Shown: piece by piece, positions 11,901 through 24,500 of the stretch
Layout of the letters: the number at the start of each line of letters is the position of its first letter
Position numbering within the stretch: the first letter of the stretch is position 1
NCBI GenBank assembly: GCA_037951165.1
Contig: JBBDHG010000424.1
Span: 124,001-188,000, forward strand
Length of the DNA stretch: 64,000 bases
Direction: 5' to 3'
DNA from: Lophius americanus
Lineage: Eukaryota > Chordata > Actinopteri > Lophiiformes > Lophiidae
Notes under the pieces: generated by a model
The model's input: the letters and a program-made list of their open reading frames with translations, nothing else
Told to the model about the DNA's origin: nothing
Databases searched by the model: none
Made by a program: the position numbers and the translations under genes

Positions 11901-14900
11901 ATCCCCTGTTCATCCCAGGCTTCCCCTCATGTAGTGAAATTCAGTGTGTTTGCGTTACTCACCCATTTAAAGACTCTTAAAGACATCAGCATCGTTTAGT
12001 GTCTCATGATTGACAGCCAGACGCCGCCTAAAAGAGCCTTTAGAGACGATTATGTCACAAGGGCGTCCAGGTCTTTAACCCCCCCAAAGATAGATATCAA
12101 CCAGGATTCTCATTCACCAGGTCCTTTTATACACCCGGTCCGGCTCACTAGTAGGCTCAGAGTTTAGAGATTAGCCCCTGTTGAACCGAGGGTCATGAAA
12201 ACACTGTCTGTCTTTCAGATGCAGCATGTTTTCGATCAACTCCCAGGATTCAAAGACATCCATGTGCGGGGAATCAGGTAAATCCTCAGCATGAGTTACA
12301 CATCAGAATACTGGAGGTTCCGAGCGAGGCCGATCCAAACAGTAATCAAGTCTTCAGCGCGGTGGAGAGACATTCCACAGTGCCGGGATAATGCCGTCAC
12401 ATTTTAAATGAGCAGATCTTTTGGCGTGGACAGGCATTTGGAAACATAAGGTGTTATCTTTGAGATTCACGTCAGATGCTGCCGCGTTCGAGCGTCTGAT
12501 TCCAACGCAGAAATGCCATGGCAGCAAAACAGCATTTTTGTTTCTTAGTTTCTATTATGAAACCAACAAACACAACAAGGCTGTGATAGTCCGACCCTGA
12601 TCATGTGACCTAGAGAATCCCATTTCTGTTGTTTGTACCTTACTTTAAACTTGACTGTTGTTGCCGTGGTTTCATTTTACCAAGAAACACGTGATTTTAA
12701 ATGTTTGAGACCAGCGTGATGTTCTTTGAGTCTGATGTTAAACATCTGCTTTCTTCTCCATCCTTTTTTTCTCCACCTTCCTGGTCTGACGCCTCCTTTT
12801 CTCCTCCAATGCAAGCGAGTCGCAGGACTCTGACTGGTAAATGACAAACTGTGTTTGGGCTGCTCAGGGTTTATTTGGATCCGAGTCAGATGCAGGCAGT
12901 TTGATTGTTCGGTACAAAGTAGAACATCTGTTTGGACCAAATAACTGCTGAGCCGTTCTTGTTGATGGTAAACCAGAGGCATGTGGTGCTCGTATATGTT
13001 ATGTTATTATATGGTTCTAGCACCCGTTCCCTCCTCTCCTCATCAGACAACCGGCGGGCAGTGAAACAGGAAGACTTGTGGCTTCAATAATTGTCAAGCT
13101 GCTCCCCTTGTTAGTTTGTGTTTCCATGTGGTGTCTGCCACTGTCAGGGCCAATAACGCGGAGGCGGGGCCTCAGCGGGAGCTCGTCCTGTAGTTTCATG
13201 GAGGATCCACGGCTCCTCCTGTTCTCGTAGAGAGCAGAAAGACAGGCGTTAACACCCCGAGTACGTACCATGAGTACGTCTGTAACCACGGCAGCGGTGG
13301 ACGATGTCTTCTCTCCATGTTGACCCTCAGAATCAGCCTTTTTAAACGGCTTTTTCAAGTTGGGCTTAGTTTGCCTTTATTCCACCCCTGTCTTCTCTAC
13401 AACCACAGCGGGGGAAATCAAGGATTGTGAGAGTTGTCCCACATCTGAGACAGCAGGGGAGGTAGTAACGGAGACGAAATTGACATCTGGATAAAGATGA
13501 TGTGCCAGCGCGGCAGGACGGGTGTGACGTGCAGCTCACAACCGTTAGTCTTCAAAGCAGCTAGTAGCAAGTCAGCAGGTAGCAGCTAGCAGAAGCAAAA
13601 TGGCTTCAAATTAAAGAGAGAGTGTGTAGCCCAGGAGCTCCTCCCCCTCTGATCAAAGGACATTGAAGGTAAATGTCTTTTACACATTTATCAATTTTTT
13701 TTAGAAAGTGATGTTAAACATAAACATGTTGGACGTCAACCAGACGCCGGCGCTGCTCTCTAACATATATGTATTTATATGTATATATATATATATATAG
13801 CCCCTAAATCTACCGAAATCTAAATAAATAAGTAAATACCATTTAGAACCAGTTAAATACTCCTGAAAGGAAGTTTAGGCTGAAATGTTTGGTTACAAAA
13901 AACTAAAGGAAATAAATAGTAGTTTTTAAATTATAGTTCAAAACTAGGGGACTACATTTCCCAAACCCATTCCAAGATCTTTTTTTAAACTAACACTTCT
14001 TATTTCAAGACATCTTACCAAGAGAAATTTCCCTTTTTCTATGGTCAGATTGTTTTTCTTACTTATTTCAAGCGAGAAAAACCATAAATTCATTATTTTT
14101 TAACTTATTTTTGAAGCAGGATTTTTTTCTTGTGAACCTCCACCGAAACTTCCCGACTCTCCACCCGCTAGAGTCCTCCTCTCCTATCTGCTGTTTGGCA
14201 CTGAGCAGATTTGTGTTCGGTGAGTTTGAAGAGAGTGACTCTTAGCCATGAGCCAAAGGAGGCGAACAGCTTGTTCTGAGTTCTGGAGTGAGAGACCATC
14301 TGTGGCATTATGACCCACTGCCTCCACACTCCTGGTTCCGTCAGTCCTTGTTGCAGTAATGTAAAATAGACTGGTAGGCGAGCAAAAGGGATTTCAGAAG
14401 CAGGGTAAATTACTAAGGAGTGCCTCTTTGTACATCCCATAAATGAGAGGCTCCTTTGAAACCCAGATATACACCCAGAAACACAAGGGCAGGAATGAAG
14501 TGTTGTGTTTGTATTCAGGAAGGTTGATCTCCCCAGAAGAAAACCTTCAAGGCATACAGCTCTGCTGGAAAACTTGACAAGGTTTCCATGTGTGAGCTGC
14601 ACCCAAGCCGCCCCACGCCGGCGCCTCTCCTCGTCAGAGCAAAATCAAGCTTTGGAATAGATGCCTGGTGAGAGCATGATCGGTAACACGTCTAGAGAAT
14701 TCAGCAGGAACCCCTTTGAAATGGCTTCATTAAGGCGACAGCCCACCCCTGCAGACGGCCAGGAAACATCCTACGATAGAAGCCCGGAAACGGAGAACCG
14801 AGAGAGGGGCAGCTGGGTTCCAAACCGAGTCGTCTGAGGCTGCACTGAAATCATGCAATCCTGACCTGATGAATGAGACTGATGAAGAGCTTTTGTTTGG

Positions 14901-15411
14901 AACATTCACATCGTCACCATTCTAATCAGCCACATCTCCCAGAATCAGCTTATTCTCTCAAGATGACAATGGCCGGGTTGAATATTGATGATGCTCTGAT
15001 GCAGAGTCTCTCTCTCTCTCTCTCTCTGTCTCTCGCTCCCCCCCCCCCTTTTTTTTTTTTTTGTCTTTTGTCTGTGTCTGAAATATGGCCACCGATGATC
15101 AGGCCCACCTCTTTGAGAGGGTTGGCCCTCCCCTTCCCTCAGCACCACATGACCTCTGCTTACCTCTGCTGTGTGTTAAACTGTTGTCTCTGCAGCATCA
15201 CAGCCAGAAAGATGAGCATAATACTGAGTAGAGAGAGAATTAAAGGGACGTTTACCTGAGATTTATATGATAATACCACCAAAACTTTACTCATATATAT
15301 ATATATATATACACATACATATACATTCATATACATGTACATATAAATATCTATATAAATATATACACATACATATATATATATATATATACACATATAT
15401 ATATACATATA

Positions 15412-15465
<54 letters not shown>

Positions 15466-15544
15466 CCCAGCTTAACTGTGAGGACATAAGTGAAACCGCC
15501 ACCATTATTATCTCAGGTGAAATTTAATCCAGTGAATCATCAGC

Positions 15545-15586
<42 letters not shown>

Positions 15587-18500
15587 GGAATAAACGTATT
15601 CTAAGCACAGTATGTTTTAAAATTCTGCTCAATATTAACTCATCCTGATGAAGATAAATGTCCTACAACTGCTAGAAATAAGATTATCTACAAACAGAAA
15701 TAAATCTCCGGCAGTAATGAAAATGTGAGACTAATGCCAAGATGACAAATGATCCAAAATCATCTTTTTTAATAAAGATAATGAGATCAGTTCTTTGATG
15801 TGATGACAAGCACAGTTCTGTTGTGCAGAGATGAGAAGGGTAAAATATTTGAAATAATAGATTGTTCTTGGTTCTTGTCAGATCTAAAACTAATATTAAT
15901 AAGGAAAAACAGCTTCAAATATATAAGAGTCTCACCTAAAAACTCATGTGTGGATAAAGGGCTCCTGAGAGTTGAACAAACTAATCAGGCCTAACCTTCA
16001 TTTAACCCTAGGTTTTTGTGGTGTATCTGCAGAAGGTTGATGTAGATCAGTGAAGAATTGTTGTCTCTCTCTCAGGCCCGGAGGAATTTCGGTCCATTAC
16101 TCTCTCGTGTTTGAGATCAACTCACCCAAAGTCAACTCTGAGGATTCAGACACGGCGACCGGCAACCCGCTGTCCTCCGCCTCCTCCGGGCTCAGAGACA
16201 TGGTGACCGAGGCTCTGCGTGAGGAGGCCTCACTCCCCATCGATCTGGACTCCCTGAACTTCCGCCCAGGTACGACAGCAGATGTTAATGTTGCTTCTCG
16301 TCTGCTGGTATGACAGTTTCATGATTCTACTCCATCATGCCTATGAAGTCTAAATATGCTTTCTCCCTCTTCAAGGGATTCTTCTACCTACCTCTTCAGT
16401 AGAAGCAGAGAAGGAGGTGAGAAATGAAGAACCCTTTTTATTGTTCTGGCGCGGTGAAGAAATAGTCCGGAGGCAAAGCTCTCACTTCTCAGTCGATCTA
16501 CAGCGCCCTCCAGAATATCAGCACTCTTTAAAAAAAAAAAAAGATTAAAATGACAGAAAAATGTCTAAATTGTAATTAAAGATGATCTCTATAGACTTAT
16601 GATCTTTAATTCAAATTATTCACTAATATATTAACTCTAACTCAAGTAACAACATTAAAACAACATTCTAAACATGTAACAACTGTCTATGCCACAATTT
16701 AGCTCCGCCCCCTTTTTACCACAATAACAGCTTGAGTCTCCTTCTGTCGTCTGTGAGGAGGTCTGAGGACACATGGAGAAGATCTGAGACCATTCCTCCA
16801 TACAGAACCTCTCCACTTCCTTCAGGTTCTGAGGTCCACGCTGGTGGACTCCCCTCTGCAGCACATCCCACAGATGTTCTGTTGGGTTTGGGTCAGGGGA
16901 CTGAGATGACAGAACCTTTCTTCTGTGACCTCTGAACCATTCTTGGGTTGATGTTGAGGTGATCTTCAGATCCTGCTGGAAGGTCCAATCACGGACCACT
17001 TTAAGGTTCCTGACAGGCTTTTAGGTCTTTATCCAGTATCTGCTGGTGTTTGATGGAGTCCATGGAACCATGTCTTTAACAAGATGTCCAGAACCCATAG
17101 AATGAAAACAGACCCACAGCATCAGAGATCCACCAACAGTCTTCATAGTGGGTATGAGGGGCTTTTCTCTATGGCTTTTTTTCTCGCGAGATCACACCCA
17201 TCTCAGATGTCTGTAGCCAAAAAGCTCTACTTTGGTCTCATCTGACCTCTGACCTTGTTCCAGTGAAAGTCCCAGTGGTGTTTGTCAAACTGTAGCAGCA
17301 TTAGCTTGTAGCAGCGTTAGCTTGTGTGTGGACGACAGCAGAGGCTTTTTTCTTGATACCCTCCCAAACCGCTGGTGTTGGTGTCGGCGCCATCTGATGG
17401 TGGTTAGGGAGACTTTCTGACCCCAAGATTCAGCTGACCTCTGACCTCTAGCTGTGATCCTTGGAGATTCTTTATCCAGTCCAACCATCCTCCTCACAGT
17501 GTGTGGGTCAGTTTGCAGACACGTCCTCTTCAAGGTGGATGTCTACCATCTCCAGTCTCATTAAACTTCTTCATTATTCATCTAACTGTTCAAACTGACA
17601 TTTTGAACTGCTGAGAGATGTTCTTGTCTCCATTGTCAGATTTGTGCAGCTCTACAACTTTTCTTTGCTCCTCATTGCTGTGTTCTCTGGTCTTCTAATT
17701 AAAGATCATGGGTATAGAGTATAAACAACAAAGACACTTTTTGCCTGTTATTCTAATTTCTTTTTTAAAGCGTGTAAATTAACTAAAGCTGATGAAGACA
17801 CACGCTTAATTCCAAATGTTATTGACATTGGACAACCTTTGTGCCTTATATCCTCGCAGCCGAATGAACCTGACTCACACAACGAGTTTGAAGTTTTTAC
17901 CGACCTCCCAGAAGTTGATAAACCTCGGATTGCGGTTCCCCTCACCCCCATGGAGAAGGAAAATGCTCTGGTGACCCTGCTTGATCCTACAGCCATCGCG
18001 GTGGATAACATAGCAGCAGTGACTGAGAGCAGGGATCCTTCCCCTGCCTCAGAGGACATTGCTGAGGGGTCCAAGGTAATTCCTGTGGAGCCTGAGCTTG
18101 ATGAAGGGGGGGAGGAAGAACACCTCCTGATCATTACCCACAAGATCGAAACCATTCGTCATGAAGAAACCGGTGAACTTGTGAGAGACTACATCCCAAC
18201 ACCTGTGATACCTGAGCTGGAGAAGGATGTTCCATCTGTCACTCTGTCTCCAAATCTGATATCGGAGGAAGACCTGACTCCTGTAGATGAGCCCACAGCA
18301 CCGATTCTATCAACTGATGCTCCAGCTGCAGAGGAGCTGCCTGATGTAGAAGACCCGGTCACAACGCTTTCAGGCGTCAATGGCCGCCCCCTTCCCGAGT
18401 CAGTATCAAACCCTCAAGAGGACAACGAAGGGAATCCTCTTCCAGATGATGATGTAGATGAAACGGGTGAACCTGCACCTGATGACACTGTTGAACCTTC

Positions 18501-21500
18501 AGAGAAGGAAACTGAAGTTGTATTCCTAGAACCAGAGGAGGAGTTGGACTTCACACCCGATGAAGAACTGCTCGAGGCATTACATCCGACACCTGAAGAG
18601 TTTGAATTGACTGTCCCAGGAGTTTCAAAACCTGAGCAGGAAGACAATGACGTTTCAGAGCCCAAAAAGGAAGTCACAGAAGATTCAGAGCCCAAAGAGG
18701 AAGTCATTGAAGTTTCAGAGTCCAAAGAGGAAGTCACAGAAGATTCAGAGCCCAAAGAGGAAGTCATTGAAGTTTCAGAGCCCAAAGAGGAAGTCATTGA
18801 AGTTTCAGAGCCCAAAGAGGAAGTCACAGAAGATTCAGAGCCCAAAGAGGAAGTCATTGAAGTTTCAGAGCCCAAAGAGGAAGTCACAGAAGATTCAGAG
18901 CCCAAAGAGGAAGTCATTGAAGATTCAGAGCCCAAAGAGGAAGTCATTGAAGTTTCAGAGCCCAAAGAGGAAGTCACAGAAGATTCAGAGCCCAAAGAGG
19001 AAGTTATTGAAGTTTCAGAGTCCAAAGAGGAAGTCACAGAAGATTCAGAGCCCAAAGAGGAAGTCATTGAAGTTTCAGAGCCCAAAGAGGAAGTCATTGA
19101 AGTTTCAGAGCCCAAAGAGGAAGTCACAGAAGATTCAGAGCCCAAAGAGGAAGTCATTGAAGTTTCAGAGCCCAAAGAGGAAGTCACAGAAGATTCAGAG
19201 CCCAAAGAGGAAGTCATTGAAGATTCAGAGCCCAAAGAGGAAGTCATTGAAGTTTCAGAGCCCAAAGAGGAAGTCACAGAAGATTCAGAGCCCAAAGAGG
19301 AAGTTATTGAAGTTTCAGAGCCCAAAGAGGAAGTCATTGAAGATTCAGAGCCCAAAGAGGAAGTCATGGAAGTTTCAGAGCCCAAAGAGGAAGTCATAGA
19401 AGATTCAGAGCCCAAAAAGGAAGTCACAGAAGATTCAGAGCCCAAAGAGGATGTCATTGGAGTTTCAGAGCCCAAAGAGGAAGTCACAGAAGATTCAGAG
19501 CCCAAACAGGAAGTCATTGGAGTATCAGAGCCCAAAGAGGAAGTCACAGAAGATTCAGAGCCCAAAGAGGAAGTCATTGAAGTTTCAGAGCCCAAAAAGG
19601 AAGTCACAGAACATTATGAGCCCAATGAGGAAGTCACAGAACATTATGAGCCCAAAGAGGAAGTCACAGAAGAGTCAGAGCCCAAAGACGAGGTCACAGA
19701 AGAGTCAGAGCCGAAGGAGGAAGTCACAGAAGATTCAGAGCCCAAAGAGGAAGTCACAGAACATTATGAGCCCACAGAGGGAGTCATAGAAGATTCAGAG
19801 CCCAAAGAGGAAGTCATTGAAGTTTCAGAGCCCAAAGAGGAAGTTACAGAAAGTTCAGAGCCCAAAGAGGAAGTCACAGAAGATTCAGAGCCCAAAGAGG
19901 AAGTCATTGGAGTTTCAGAGCCCAAAGAGGAAGTCACAGAAGATTCAGAGCCCAAAGAGGAAGTCACAGAAGATTCAGAGCCTAAAGAGGAAGTCATTGA
20001 AGTTTCAGAGCCCAAAGAGGAAGTCGCAGAAGATTCAGAGCCCAAAGAGGAAGTCACAGAAGACTCAGAGCCCAAAGAGGAAGTCATTGGAGTTTCAGAG
20101 CCCAAAGAGGAAGTCACAGAAGATTCAGAGCCCAAAGAGGAAGTCATTGGAGTATCAGAGCCCAAAGAGGAAGTCACAGAAGATTCAGAGCCCAAACAGG
20201 ATGTCATTGAAGTTTCAGAGCCCAAAAAGGAAGTCACAGAACATTATGAGCCCAAAGAGGAAGTCACAGAACATTATGAGCCCAAAGAGGAAGTCACAGA
20301 AGAGTCAGAGCCCAAAGAGGAGGTCACAGAAGAGTCAGAGCCGAAGGAGGAAGTCACAGAAGATTCAGAGCCCAAAGAGGAAGTCACAGAACATTATGAG
20401 CCCAAAGAGGGAGTCATAGAAGATTCAGAGCCCAAAGAGGAAGTCATTGAAGTTTCAGAGCCCAAAAAGGAAGTCACAGGACATTATGAGCCCAAAGAGG
20501 GAGTCATAGAAGATTCAGAGCCCAAAGAGGAAGTCATTGGAGTTTCAGAGCCCAAAGAGGAAGTCACAGAAAGTTCAGAGCCCAAAGAAGAAGTCACAGA
20601 AGATTCAGAGCCCAAAGAGGAAGTCATTGAAGTTTCACAGCCCAAACAGGAAGTCACAGAAGATTCAGAGCCCAAAGAGGAAGTCATTGGAGTTTCAGAG
20701 CCCAAAGAGGAAGTCGCAGAAGATTCAGAGCCCAAAGAGGAAGTCACAGAAGATTCAGAGCCCAAAGAGGAAGTCACAGAAGATTCAGAGCCTAAAGAGG
20801 AAGTCATTGAAGTTTCAGAGCCCAAAGAGGAAGTCACAGAAGATTCAGAGCCCAAAGAGGAAGTCACAGAAGACTCAGAGCCCAAAGAGGAAGTCACAGA
20901 AAATTTAGAGCCCAAAGAGGAAGTCACAGAACATTATGAGCCCAAAGAGGAAGTCACAGAAGATTCAGAGCCCAAAAAGGAAGTCACAGAACATTATGAA
21001 CCCAAAGAGGAAGTCATAGAAGATTCAGAGCCCAAAGAGGAAGTCAAAGAACATTATGAGCCCAAAGAGGAAGTCACAGAACATTATGAGCCCAAAGAGG
21101 AAGTCACCGAAGTTTCGGAGCCAGTTGATTTTTCAGAGCCAAAAGAATCTGAACCAGGAATTGTCAAAGTCACAGAAGGGGAACCAGATAAAGGTTTATT
21201 TGAGGTGTCACATAGCGGTCCAGAACCTGGACAAGATGATGAGATCTTTGATAAAGTTACAGAAGCTATGGAAGAGCCAGAAGTCAGAGAGGATGTTGAG
21301 GGAGTTTCAGAACTTATGGAAGAGGCAGTTGACATTGCAGGACCAGAGGAAACACAACATGTTTCTGAGGAGATAGCAATGGAAGATTTTGGACTCGAGG
21401 AAGAAGTTGATGTTGTGAGACCTGAACCAGAACAAGATGATGAGGTGGTAGAATCAAAGATGGAATCAGAAGGATTTATCGAAGCTCCAGTTAAAGTTTT

Positions 21501-24500
21501 GGTTGATGTATTGGAACCATCATCTGAACCTGAATCAGTGCCAGAACAGGAGGGGGATGCTGCTGTAGTCATTGACACAATAGATGAGGTAGTTGACGCT
21601 GCAGAATCAGAGGAGGAGTCACAGATGGTTTCAGAACCGAGCAAAGAAGTAGAGCAAGAGAAAGAACCAGAAGTACCAGATGCACATCAACCAAAGGAAG
21701 CTCTAAAACCAGGGGCCGATGTGGTCGAGGCTCCAACAACAGAGAGGGGTCTCGATCACATTTCGGAACCTCATCCTCCAACACAAACAGACGAAAGATC
21801 AGAACCAGAGGGAGGTGTAGATCAAGATACACCACCTTCAGAAGAGCCCAAATCAGATGTTGAAGGAACGGTTGATGTCCCAGAATCAGAGGAGGAGGGG
21901 GTAAGTGAGACTTTAGCACCAGAACCTGAAGAAGATTTTACTGAACCGCCAGCTGAATCCATTAAGATTCTCAGCCCCTTGGACGGCAGGGAGAATCTTC
22001 CGTTTGGAGGAGACACCATTCAGATTGTCGATCATGAGTTCCTCCGTCCAGTCAGACCTGATCTCCTTCAGCCAGATGAGGAGGACAACCTGCCCTTCGT
22101 ACCAGTAGGCCCAGCAGACGCCCAGCCTCCTGAAGTGGATTTTAGCGACCATGTGTATCCCATCATTGAGGTGGACGTAGATAGTGGAAACACAGAAGAG
22201 GAAAGCGGACCTGGTGCTATGGCAACGGCGCAAACATCAAAGAGTGACCAACAGTTTGAAGCAACCTCTGTTACTGCAGGTGAGGTACCATCCCTTAATG
22301 AGATTTTCTTCTCAGATTCAATCAGCAAAGACTCATAAAAACCAAAACAGGAGAGAATGGTTGAACAGGGGGTGTAGGCCTTGGTGCCTGGAACTTGACA
22401 GGAAGTAGATCACGAGCCGTCGTCATTAAGAGGTTTAACATGAACAAGCTGTCATCAATAAAGCAGAAAGAATGCAGAGTAATGTGGCCCACTAACAGCA
22501 AAATACAGGTGAGTCAAAGGACTCACGACTTTGATGCAGGGAAGCAGCCGGTGCAAAGGAGTCGCAGTTCTCAGGAGGAGATGAGAAGTTGAAGAAGCAA
22601 AAGCCAATACCTCAGGAGAATCCGCCATGAAGGAGTGAGTGAAGGGAGCAAAGATGGAGTCAGGATATATGGTTGCAGATGTTTGTTTTGAGCGTGCAGA
22701 GAAGGTCAGAAGGAGCTGCATTGTGGGTTCGTGGATTTTGAGGAAGCGTAGGACAGAGGGAGGAGTTATGGGATTGCTTGAGGAGATCTTGAGGGACAGA
22801 AAGTATGTTAGAAGATATGTATGAGAGCAGCAGGAGTGATGGATGGGTTCAAGGTGGAGGTGGGACTGTACCAAGGATGGGCTCTGAGCCCCTTCTTGTT
22901 TGCTGTGATGGACAGACTGACAGAGGAGGTCAGCAGGAGTCTCCATGGATCATGATGTTGGTGGAGAACAGTGTGATCTGTAGTTAGAGCAGGGAGCAGG
23001 TGGAGGAGAACCAGGAGAGGTGGAGGTAAGCGATGGTGAGAGGAGGGATGAGGGTCGGTGCGAGCGAGACAGAATACATGTATGTGAATGAAGGATTAAG
23101 GAGGGGTTGAGGATGGAGGAGACAGACAGAGGACGATGGAAACAGATGATCTGCTGTGGAGACCACTTTAAGGGAACAGCCCAAAGAAGGAGGAAGAATT
23201 TTGGGCAGCAGCCAGTTAATGGAGAGAATTCCAGTGAGGAGCAGAGATGATTCTGCAGAGATGAAGGACGTATTTGAAAATGTATCACTAACTCTGCTGA
23301 CGCGTTTTGGTAATTTGTGGAATGTCTTTTGTAAGTTCTTGTTCTTTAGTTCAGCTTCTTCTTGTCTTTTCAGAGAAGCGGGACCCGTCAGAGGGGACTG
23401 CAGTCATAGAGGACTTCCTGGAGGAGAGTCAAGATCGGGACATTGGTGTAACGATAGCACCGGTTTTATATTCCTTCCCTTCACCTCCAGCAACCTCTCT
23501 GGGCGTGTCCACACCCACCCCGACTGTAGAGTCTGGACTCTTTGGGGTAGCAGAGCGGTCGACAATCACCTCTTCTGCTGAGTCTTCTGAGGTCGAGGAT
23601 GCAGAGTTGGATCAAAGTGACCCTGCTGTCGTCATAATGGATGAAGATTTGGGGGATTCTGAGCTGAAAGGAGTCGAAAGCCAAACCAGTCCACCGGCCG
23701 GTCCTGGAGGCGTCACTGACGAGGTCGTACCGGACCTGGCGGTGGAGCTGGATCAGACTGAGGTAGCCGTCACAGAGGAGAAGGAGCTGGCGGATGAGAC
23801 GAGTGGCTTCTCAGCTGTGGGTGAGGAACTCGCCACCCTTGGCGTCACCACCGCACCTCCTCTGAGATATATGACCACACCCACGATGACCACAGCCGCC
23901 CAGGGGAAGGAGCTGGTGGTGTTCTTCAGCCTGCGTGTCACCAACCTCAACTTCTCTGAGGACCTCTTCAACAAGACTTCTACAGAGTACAGATCCCTGG
24001 AGAGCTCCTTCTTAGACGTGGTGAGTAGCAGAAACTGGACGACCTTCATTTTCTCTCACTGCCTTCCTTCAAAACCAAAGTTATTGTTCTGAGACCCAAC
24101 CACCTCAGAGGTGTCTCAGTACTCCAGATGGCAGAACCTCGGCCTCCAGCATCACTCTGAAGAACCTGGGAGTTATATTTGATCAGAGTTTCCCCTTTAA
24201 ATGTATATACAGTATGTATACATGTATATAAAAACTATTAAGTACATAAGAAGGTAAGTGAATAAACAAGTGGATTAAAACCTGAGTGAATAATTGAGGA
24301 GAGGCGTTTAAGGCGGGATTTAAATATTCCGTATAAGCAGAGTCAATATTACTGATGTCATGTGGGAGGGATTCCATGTTTCCCTCCATGATGGCGAGTC
24401 GTCCTGGTCCTGAAGCAGTAGATCATCTCCTCAACATTCCTCTGCCACCTCCATGTTGGACCGTAGGTCTGATGTTCTTCTGGTGGAACGCTGTGTTTGG

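Larger units (their letters stand above)
12837..16075. other. impg1 intron with several microsatellites
   Basis: Contains short TA tracts near 13770-13800, a (CT)n-C-T tract at 15006-15062, long (TA)n at 15291-15460 and (AC)n at 15546-15583. No coding similarity was recognised, including the 144-codon - strand frame at 14168-14602. Confidence 0.6.

Noticed and set aside
14168..14602. 144-codon - strand open frame in an impg1 intron
   Set aside because: No recognisable similarity, no domain and no splice or promoter context.
15267..15527. I/Y-repeat open frames
   Set aside because: Produced by the (TA)n microsatellite.
18414..20927. Large antisense open frames with Ser/Thr repeats as possible genes
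   Set aside because: They are shadows of a 30-nt coding repeat with no stop in several frames. The sense frame alone joins impg1 exons in phase and has flanking domain similarity.
18661..21120. CRISPR-like regular repeat array
   Set aside because: The units are contiguous coding repeats without unique spacers, in a vertebrate genome.
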